Below are positions 56,432 to 64,000 of a stretch of DNA of 64,000 nucleotides, piece after piece. Where the stretch lies: assembly GCA_033980235.1 (NCBI GenBank), contig CM067075.1:36094385-36158384 (forward strand), in the 5' to 3' direction. Below the pieces are notes generated by a model that saw only the letters and a list, made by a program, of their open reading frames with translations, was not told the DNA's origin and did not search any database. Positions within the stretch are counted from its first letter, which is position 1, and the number at the start of each line of letters is the position of its first letter. The translations under genes and the position numbers were made by a program. The DNA is from Diadema setosum. Its lineage: Eukaryota; Echinodermata; Echinoidea; Diadematoida; Diadematidae.

Positions 56432-57065
56432 TCAAGGTCAAAGGTCAAAAGGTCAAGGTCAAACACATAAAATTTCACTATTTCCACCATATCTATTGAA
56501 TGCCTGAAGATATTTTCTTGAAACTTAGTGTATACATGTTTTACCCAATTAACATTCTCTGGTGAAAGTTTGGGTCATGAGGTCAAAGGTCAAAAGGTCA
56601 GGGTCAAATACATAAAATGTTACTATTTCCACCATATCTATTGAATGCCTGAAGAGATTTTCTTGAAACTTAGTGTATACATGTATTACCCAATTAAGAT
56701 TCTCTGGTGAAAGTTTGGGTCATGAGGTCAAAGGTCAAAGGTCAAAAGGTCAAGTAAAAATATTAAAACTTCTTTTTTTTTTTCCGTACCTTGGTAAATT
56801 GTTCAAGGTATCTTCATGGAAGATAGTATATACATGTACTGACTGGAAGTGATTATCTAGAGAATGTAGGGTTCATGGGGTCAAAGGTCAAGTGCAAGAC
56901 TTCAAAATTTTACTATTACCCTCATATTTATGCAATGCCAGCAGGGTTATTTTTTTTTTACACTTGGTGTATGCGTGTGTAACCTAATAGAAATTCTCTG
57001 GAAAGTTTTTTTTTTTCTCTTTTTGCCTCAAAGGTCAAAAGGTCAAAGATCAAGTGAAAGTGCTG
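56432..57065. promoter_or_regulatory. Clusters of AGGTCA half-sites (DR1-like)
   Basis: AGGTCAAAGGTCA and longer strings of AGGTCA spaced by one or two A occur at about 56434-56462, 56580-56606, 56724-56752, 56879-56890 and 57030-57050. AGGTCA direct repeats with one spacer base are the binding site type of RXR, HNF4 and COUP-type nuclear receptors. Whether they act here is unknown; the motif is part of the repeat unit. Confidence 0.3.
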
Positions 57066-57511
57066 AACTAACTTTTTCCTCCATATCTCGGAAGTGGCTC
57101 AAGTTACCTTGAAACTTAGTACATATTATGCATGTTCTACCTGAAAGTAATTATCTTATGAATTTTAGGGTCAAGGGCCAGATGAAAATGGTAACAATTT
57201 ACTATTCAATTCAGAAATTGCACTTTTTCTCCACACCTGTACCTTAAAAATTACTCAATGCCTAAATGTATGAATGGGTCAAAGTCAAGTTAAAGTCCTT
57301 AAATCCCTAGATACATGCTCTCCTATTCATCCAATTAAACCTACGTCAAGGAAGGTGAACATTCAACACATTTGTGACAAACTTGTCGTTCCAATATTTT
57401 GCCAATTTTGTGAAAATGTAATCACACAGTGTCCACACGTACTATCTAGACCTATTGGGAAAATCATGCATTATGGCGGAGGCATACCAGTCGCCAAAGC
57501 GACATTTCTAG

Positions 57512-58935
57512 TTTTTACAATAATGTTTGCATACAGTGTATGAAGCTGTCTGTATCAAATGTCCAAACATTAAAACTCCAAAACATGAAAAGCAATTCCT
57601 CCATTGATATAAAAAAAACAGGACAATTTACATGTAGTACAAAATTTAAAATCTTCATTGTTTTCTAAGCAATTAGTTGTTGGTAGTTTCTTGTATAAAG
57701 TAGGTTTTACCCAGTAGATGTCAAATAGAAGGAAATTGAGCGTCTCTCCCTCCCTTTCCTTGGTTTCCTACTGAACATTGGTCCTTTAAGCCTCCTGCCA
57801 GCCAGGTATGTAAGCAGTAATGTGGTCAATTCATCAAATTAAATAGTAGCTGTGAGAGGAGGTTATGTGTACCCCAGGAGGCCCCAGGTGCCATATCTTT
57901 GATTTTACAATCCATTGTGTGCATTTGTGATGATGAATGGTATGAAGGCCTCCTATTCTCAGTCTTGTACTGTAGCAAGCTTGTGTGCTACATTTGACTT
58001 TTGCTTTTCTTTGAGATTCAATGCTAAGATGAGGAATAATGTTCTGATGAATGTAATTTGTATGGCTACATTTTTGGTGCAGTCTTTAGTTTGGATGGAA
58101 AAGTCAACTTTTCTTCAAAAATTTCTTGTCATGTTTTTGTTATTATTGACAGGTACATCTGTAGACATACATCGTATGTACAATGTACATTGTACACATG
58201 TTTTGACATGGTCATTGTGCAGGCTGTGAAGTGACTTATTTCCGTGTTTACTTCAATTATATTCAGTATTCATGTACATTGTTGGTTCTCTTAGGGTAAA
58301 GATACTCTGGACATGCGTGCTACAATGTGTGACACAGTCACAAGTACTGTATGAATATTTAAATGCATGATATTTTTGTAGCTAGTGCATGATACCTGCT
58401 GTACATTAATGCTTTAAATACTGCGCTGCGAAAAGATAGAGTGGACCCAATAAATTACAAGCAGTATTAAAGCACAAATTGACGAAAGTTGCAAATGGAA
58501 CTTACATGTACATTGTACAATATACTGTACATGTAGGTCTATGTACATACATTAATTCATGTACTTGTAATACATGACAAATGCTGTGAATGCCATAAAT
58601 TGTGTTTTGGTTTCTTCTTCATGAAAACCATGGCTATGCTACTGTATATTTCATTGGCATGTACATATTTTTAAAGGAATGACAAATTGACAAAAGTCTT
58701 CTTTTATAGCCTGGCAGTCCTCTTGTGATAACAACCTTCAACTCTAATGCTATAGTATCACTGGACTAATGGTGTTGTCAGTTCCATGCTACTTGTCATT
58801 AATTAATATCATAGACAGGGGTTCATGCAATATGGAAATTTATGCTTCTGTATCTGTAGGCATGTATGATGAAGAGTGTGAAAACCTAGTGGTGTACCAA
58901 AAGGAGAACTTTTGATTACACAAGCATGATATGAT
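57512..58935. other. AT-rich gene-free DNA
   Basis: Open frames near 57915-58229 have no recognisable domain. Dense TGTACATTGTACA palindromes near 58170-58200 and 58500-58540. Confidence 0.4.
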
Positions 58936-59053
58936 GACAAAGCAAATAATCATTGACTGTGAGGGCGACGGTATGTACAATCTAACATCACCAAGGGGAT
59001 TTTAGATTGTATCCATTGCCCAAGAAATAGGGGACGATTATTTGCTTTATGTC
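58936..59053. repeat. 118-bp hairpin (MITE or precursor-like)
   Basis: GACAAAGCAAATAATC at the left pairs with GATTATTTGCTTTATGTC at the right. TACAATCTAA pairs with TTTTAGATTGTA near the loop. Mismatched bulges lie between. It may be a small MITE; a hairpin RNA precursor is possible but unsupported. Confidence 0.55.
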
Positions 59054-59415
59054 CCACATTGATTGACAAACTTGAGATTTGATATTAAAAATGTATTCCA
59101 TCAACCGCACAAATCATTATTTTGTAATCATGCTGAATATTACAACACAGGTGGTACAACCATGGACCGTGGTGATACTAAGACGATAACAAGCGATTAC
59201 TGATGTATCGATAATTGTGCAATGTGCATGGATGTTTGCCACTAGAACTTAGTGGCGCATCTACCGGACTTGGCCGTGACCGATAGATGTTTAGCGATCC
59301 CTTCATCGATTGCAATCGCGGGTATGGTTAGAAGTGCTAACGAAAAGAAGTTACAACGTGTATGTGGTAGTCCCACGGCATGGATGTTGGGAGAAAAACA
59401 TCTCTCGGTCACATG
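59054..59415. other. Gene-free spacer
   Basis: No feature recognised. Short ORFs only. Confidence 0.35.
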
Positions 59416-59935
59416 TTTCAAGTTTCAAGTTTCAAGTTTTATTAAACCAATTCATTAAACATTTGACATTTTACAAAAGGATACAAATTCAAGTAATCCC
59501 ATTGGTCAATCATACTTATGTGGGATATTATAACAGACATTTGGAAGCTGCCTTCACTTCCCAGAACAGCTATTTTCTGTAATCCGTATTTATCTTTGTC
59601 ACCAATTAGGAATATCCATTTGTACAGCTGTAGAACCTTAGGATTCAAGAATTGTTTCATAGTTTTCCCCTGTTCTTAGGGTTAACTTTGTTACATAAAG
59701 GAAGTACGTAGGTCCTATTGTATACTGACAGTGATCAATTGCCACTTGCTCTAATCCCATGAAATGCATTTCCCCCATTTATTTTCATAGTGACACATGC
59801 CAAATAAATGAATTCCTTTGTTTCTTCATTAAACAAATCTTTAACTCTTGTACTTAATTTAATCTTTAACTGATATAATAACCCTGTTGTCCCAACTAAT
59901 GTCACGCTATTTGACAGCAATCAAAGGATGGATCA
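59416..59935 (-). repeat. 3' end of a LINE with CAAGTTT tail
   Basis: TTTCAAG repeated three times at 59416-59438 reads on the minus strand as AATAAAACTTGAAACTTGAAA, the same tail type as at 10425. Minus-strand open segments at 59442-59660 and 59735-59920 may be decayed coding or untranslated sequence; I see no RT motif. The right limit is uncertain. Confidence 0.45.
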
Positions 59936-61859
59936 TATACATACACATTTGTACAGTGTATGTAGATTATAGGACTGGACTGAATGACATTCCATGCCGT
60001 CAATAGATCAGTGGTCATTGGTTGAAAGGGAAAGGTCTGGAGAATAGACTAACAAGTCCTTGCCATGTTCTCTTCCTTACTAGTGATAAATGAGTACAGG
60101 TGATAGATGGTGTGTTGGTGTGTGGGTTTGCCTCCCAGGGTAAACAGGCCTACCTTGACCTTGGCAGTCACCACCCGTGGGTCGACCAACATACGTTTAC
60201 TTCTCTCCAACCTGAAGAGAAAGTTCTCACAGACTGGGAAAAACCTGTTATGTAGTCTCTGAAAAAAAACCTTGTGCTGTATGAAGTAGTCTCATTTGAA
60301 TTGCAGTACCATGTGTATAAATTTGTAGTCAACATAAAGTAACAATTGAAAACTTCACCAACTAAATTTTGTCATTTAAAGGGTTTACGTAATATCTTGT
60401 GTCGGTGTGATTCTAAATGAGCTAGATTGGTTATAATTTACTCCGTCACTCTTTAATGAGGGATAAATGACTTCAGCTACTTTGAGTAGGAGAATTGCCC
60501 TTTGCTGATTGCATACACAATCCAATAAGACTGATAGGATTTGGGAGTATGGGACTTTACAATGGGAAGGCAATCTTAAGAGTGTGTTTCTACTGAGTGC
60601 TGAAAATTTCAAGGTTATGCATAGTGATGTGTGGCGATGCGCGTTGACACCTCAAATTTTTCCTCAGAAACACATTGGGTAGTAGCCGATGCTTGGTGAT
60701 GCGAGGTTCTCTGTTGTCCACCTTTGAGGTGGTCGATGCGCAGTTTTGCGAGGGACGATTTTGAATAGAAACACAGCGGGTAATAAAATTTGCGGTGTAT
60801 CGAAAGTCTCAAATTATTGGAAGATTTCACCCACGTTATTCAAGTGATCATCACACACATAATGCTTTGCGTACACAGTGCTGGTGCTTCTTGCATTTGT
60901 TCACATTGTACTATACAGTCTACATTTACACTGCGTACTTCTCATCTCATGTTTCGCATGCTGTTGGAGTAGGCCCTGCCTGTACAACATTTCTTTAAAG
61001 ATTTGGATATCAAATTTGTCTGTTGTATGAATGTGTCAGAGAATATATCAATTTGACATAGGATCTGCAGCAGTTTTTTTTAATTTCAAAGTGGCAGGGA
61101 ATGATACGGTGAAGGGCATTTATTATTATCATTTTTTTTTTTTTTTTTGGATAGCAAAACAAAGTGAAATGCTGTTACATGTACTGTATGTAGCCTGCAT
61201 GCTTCTTCTAAATCTTACTCAAGATGTCACATCTCCCGAAACATTTGACTATACCTTCTCCTTCCTGAAGCAGCAGAAATTGACTCTTTGACCTGCAGGG
61301 ATGGCTGATAGCTGTAAAGCTAAAATACTGATAGGCCCTACACATTTCATGTCTATATCTAATTTCTGCCATCTTGATTGTTATTTACCTTCTCCCATAA
61401 GGCATTGCAAGTGTGACCTGATCTGCAACCAAAAATATGTTACTTCGTGTGTTCACCGCAAGTTCCCCCGGCCTCTGGCATCACCCCACATCATCGCATA
61501 TTTATCGCTCAGTAGAAACAGTTTCGGTAGTCGTAAAATACGAGATGATGTGGGGACAAAAATTTGCGGTGTTGTGAAGTGATAGCGTAGGTGATATGAG
61601 GTTTACACCAGTAGAAACATGCTCTAAAAGGTGTTGGCACAGTGGTATTCTGGATTGCTCTTAATGTGTAGACTCCTTTCTACAGTATACCTAGGCTAAA
61701 AAAACACTGATGCTTGGTGCTGAGTGGATGGACCTTCATAGGTTAGCCTGTGACCTGCTTTTGTCTGTACAGATGGCCAGCTTTGATTTGCATGAAGTGG
61801 GTCAGAGGGCATGGACAAGACAAATTAGTATTTAGATTTTAGACACGTGGACGTTCAGA
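59936..61859. other. Gene-free DNA with two related degenerate segments
   Basis: 60600-60800 and 61440-61630 share AGTAGAAACA/ATAGAAACAC words and ACAAAAATTTGCGGTGT, and probably belong to one repeat family. A poly-T run is at 61133-61149. No exon supported. Confidence 0.35.
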
Positions 61860-62130
61860 GGGAAAAGACATGTTCTGACCGTGCGCAGAGGCGCGCGTCA
61901 AGTCGATCTATTTTTAGCTTGCGTCGCCTGAGTTTTTCACTACGCGTACTGGGCTATTTTTACGTCCGCACAGTTTGCAACGGAGAGAACTATTTCATGC
62001 ACTGATCATATGGGAGCGCCATTTTATTTTTTATATGTTGCATCTCAGCTTAATCTAAAGCTATTTTTCAACACAACGCAGGGGAGAGGAGAACGTCCAG
62101 CACACTTGTCGTCTCAAACGTCTGCGCGTC
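61860..62130. other. CpG-rich segment
   Basis: It stands out from its AT-rich surroundings by words such as GAGGCGCGCGTCAAG, GCGTCGCCTG, CTACGCGTAC and TCTGCGCGTCG. TAATCTAAAGCT occurs twice (62051, 62133 region). It could be a recent repeat insertion not yet depleted of CpG, or a promoter. No TIR found. Confidence 0.35.
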
Positions 62131-64000
62131 GTAATCTAAAGCTCCCTAATATTATCAGTGTACAGTAGATGCATGAGGGGAAGTGTTGAATTGATAGACA
62201 GTCATTTGTCTGTGGAATGCAAATGTGATATTTAACAACAAAGCTTATAGCACCCATCAAAATATTATCCATGAGACTGGACGTCCATTTCTAGTTCAAA
62301 GCCCTTCTCCAGTCTAGAGTAGGACCTCACACTTGATGCTTCGTATGCAGTATATTTTGCATGTTCACTAATTTTTAGGAAATTATTACCGGTACACATG
62401 AAAATATCGCCTCCTATTGCACATTGTCTACATAAATGAAGTTTTCTTCTGAAAAGGGATTAAAATCAAAACCTATTTCCCACTCTATGATCATGGCTCT
62501 CAATGTTGAATTCAGCCACTTGTAAAAGTGTATGTGGTATTTACCAGGTACCAGTCCATTACCGAGGAACCTTTTGTGCAACCCTTGTTTCAAAATGCAA
62601 TTGTCACAATGGTATTGGATGTGTCTTTCACGTTCTCCCTCTGTGCAATGTTTAAGTCTGTTGTCTGTCAATGGAATTTGTGTCAGGATTTGGGATGAGG
62701 CAAGGGATGTGACAGTGTGGTAAGATACTGTGTACGCCTTGTCTTTCATATCCTTTCAAGTTGATGTTAGAAGATTTTTCTTGTGCTTTCAATCCTTCCC
62801 TTTGGGACAGACTTCCTATAATTCAAATGAGTCGTTCTAATGACAACACACTGAAATGTCTTGTACACCTTGTACAGATACTATGTGTACTTGTAGTCAA
62901 GCTTGTGAGATGGCACAGCTGTTACATCACACTTTCATAGTTACCTACAATCTCTGATCATTTCTAATGATTGATCAAACAAAAATGGAGCTATGCAATT
63001 TTCTGTGGTCCCCCTGGAAATGGTCCCATCTATTCTATGTGACGTTAGAGACACTAGTTTCATTGACCCACCCCACTGTATGAGTCTGGAATCTGATTTT
63101 GCCGACATGCCTCTGGCATTGTTTTGCCATTGTTTAGATTGATGCTGTGACTAGGTTTGAGACTGACAATAGGTATGTGGGCATCCCCTACAGGCTTGTG
63201 CATCTCTCGCGTCTTTTTAGCAGCGTGAAAGTCATTCTTCGGTCACTCAATTCAAGTCATCGATCATCTGTGGCTAATCAATGACTGGCCTTTCAATAAC
63301 TGAATTGGATGGTTTGGGGTTTTATGCAGCTTATACTAGAGTGGCTTTAACAACTGAAGACATTGATGCTACAAAGTGTATGTGGTTAGTGCATATAGCG
63401 TCCGTGGCCAATATTCTTGCATGCGTAGGTGGATCATGTGCACATTTGGAGAGCATGTTCTTCATATTGTAATCACACCAGAGGTTCTTGCTACATCACA
63501 CATTTTCCATGACAGTGATGAGTGTTGGAAGGAAACAAGTCATGTGTGTATTGCAGGTAAGCAGAAAAAGTATGACAGGGGAAGGGTGAAGAAGCAGGGA
63601 TGATTTAATGCTAGATATCTCAGTAATCTGGGACATACACCTAGTAACCTTACACTGTTTGATTTCAGAGCATTGCATTTCTCGTCTGATTTTTAATAGC
63701 AGATAAAGTATTGCAGGAAAGAGAAGACAATGTTGATACATGTACAGTAATAATTTTTGTTTCAGTGATTTGGATTATCACCATTTTTGGTATTATACTG
63801 GATTTTTTTTTCTTTTTGTCTCTTTTTTAATAGACTCATTTGCAAGTTATTTTTTAAACTATGTTGTATACTGTGCATCATATGTTTCTTACTTGTAAAT
63901 TTATATTGTAAATTACTCTGCAATTCAGCCTCTTGGCTATGACAGCTGTATTTTTGATTAACCAGATTGAAAAGTTCTTCATGAATGTTTGCTGATTCAT
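62131..64000. other. Gene-free right edge
   Basis: A 111-codon open frame on the minus strand at 62414-62749 is long for such AT-rich DNA but shows no domain I know, and no splice context was recognised. The rest has no visible structure. Confidence 0.35.

Larger units (their letters stand above)
56209..57511. mobile_element. 1.3-kb Helitron2/HINE-like element
   Basis: It starts ATGCCTCCGCCA, immediately folded into a hairpin with GCCGGAGGCAT. The inverse TGGCGGAGGCAT is at 57474-57485, followed by a stem-loop (GTCGCCAAAGCGAC) and CTAG at 57508-57511 in a run of T. Asymmetric inverted ends plus a terminal hairpin are the pattern of Helitron2/Helentron-type elements. Inside are a (GTCC)n microsatellite (about 56256-56320) and tandem units of about 145 bp with ACTATTTCCACCATATCTAT, decaying rightwards. 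No Rep/helicase ORF, so non-autonomous. Confidence 0.6.

Noticed and set aside
62414..62749. 111-codon minus-strand ORF
   Set aside because: Longer than expected, but no domain, splice context or relation to an element could be seen.
63540..63560. GCAG|GTAAG at 63553, a splice-donor-like site
   Set aside because: No open upstream exon with an acceptor in a consistent phase.
1..64000. CRISPR arrays, bacterial promoters or operons
   Set aside because: The window is eukaryotic. The tandem repeats present lack the regular repeat-spacer pattern.

Overview
This is non-coding-rich, AT-rich eukaryotic nuclear DNA, very probably from a marine invertebrate deuterostome, most likely an echinoderm. The grounds are two Gmr1-type Ty3/Gypsy elements (pol order integrase before reverse transcriptase, known mainly from deuterostomes), many small palindromic DNA transposons, (CAAGTTT)n and (TTTGA)n LINE tails, and abundant TACATGTA-type words. 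I saw no bacterial-type operons, CRISPR array, rRNA or convincing tRNA. The species call is inference.

Layout. 1-1.8 kb holds a LINE tail and simple repeats. 1.8-7.7 kb is a complete young LTR retrotransposon on the minus strand, with a 4-bp target duplication and LTRs in which I found one difference. Its single ORF encodes Gag, protease and integrase but no reverse transcriptase or RNase H. 10.6-19.2 kb is a second, full-length Gmr1-like element on the minus strand (Gag-PR-INT-RT-RH in one 1528-codon ORF) with LTRs that look identical and a 5-bp target duplication. It appears to have landed in the 3' untranslated region of a non-LTR retrotransposon whose body lies at 19.2-22.25 kb and whose tail lies at 10.4-10.58 kb. 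A decayed LINE of another family follows on the plus strand (23.7-25.4 kb).

27-41 kb is dense with nested non-autonomous DNA elements. A TTAA-flanked 1.4-kb element splits a small MITE. A 3.1-kb fold-back element (32.2-35.3 kb) has been interrupted several times. An 0.8-kb TIR element (36 kb) carries two further insertions. A pair of ~0.5-kb arms in inverted orientation (37.3/39.7 kb) differ by only about 1-2 percent. A TA-flanked mariner-like fold-back lies at 40.0-40.7 kb.

From 42 kb on, repeats thin out. Candidate host-gene exons lie on the plus strand: a short start exon at 42596-42640 with a GTAAGA donor, a phase-matched 69-nt exon at 43874-43942, and a possible alternative first exon ending at 51832. 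Any gene would continue beyond the window, and I could not identify it. A ~1.3-kb Helitron2-like element with clustered AGGTCA half-sites sits at 56.2-57.5 kb.

The most unusual item is the RT-less Gag-PR-INT element. Its open ORF and near-identical LTRs show it moved recently, so reverse transcriptase must have been supplied in trans. The nearby intact Gmr1-like element shows what kind of donor could do that, but its different LTR and priming site mean it need not be the actual partner.
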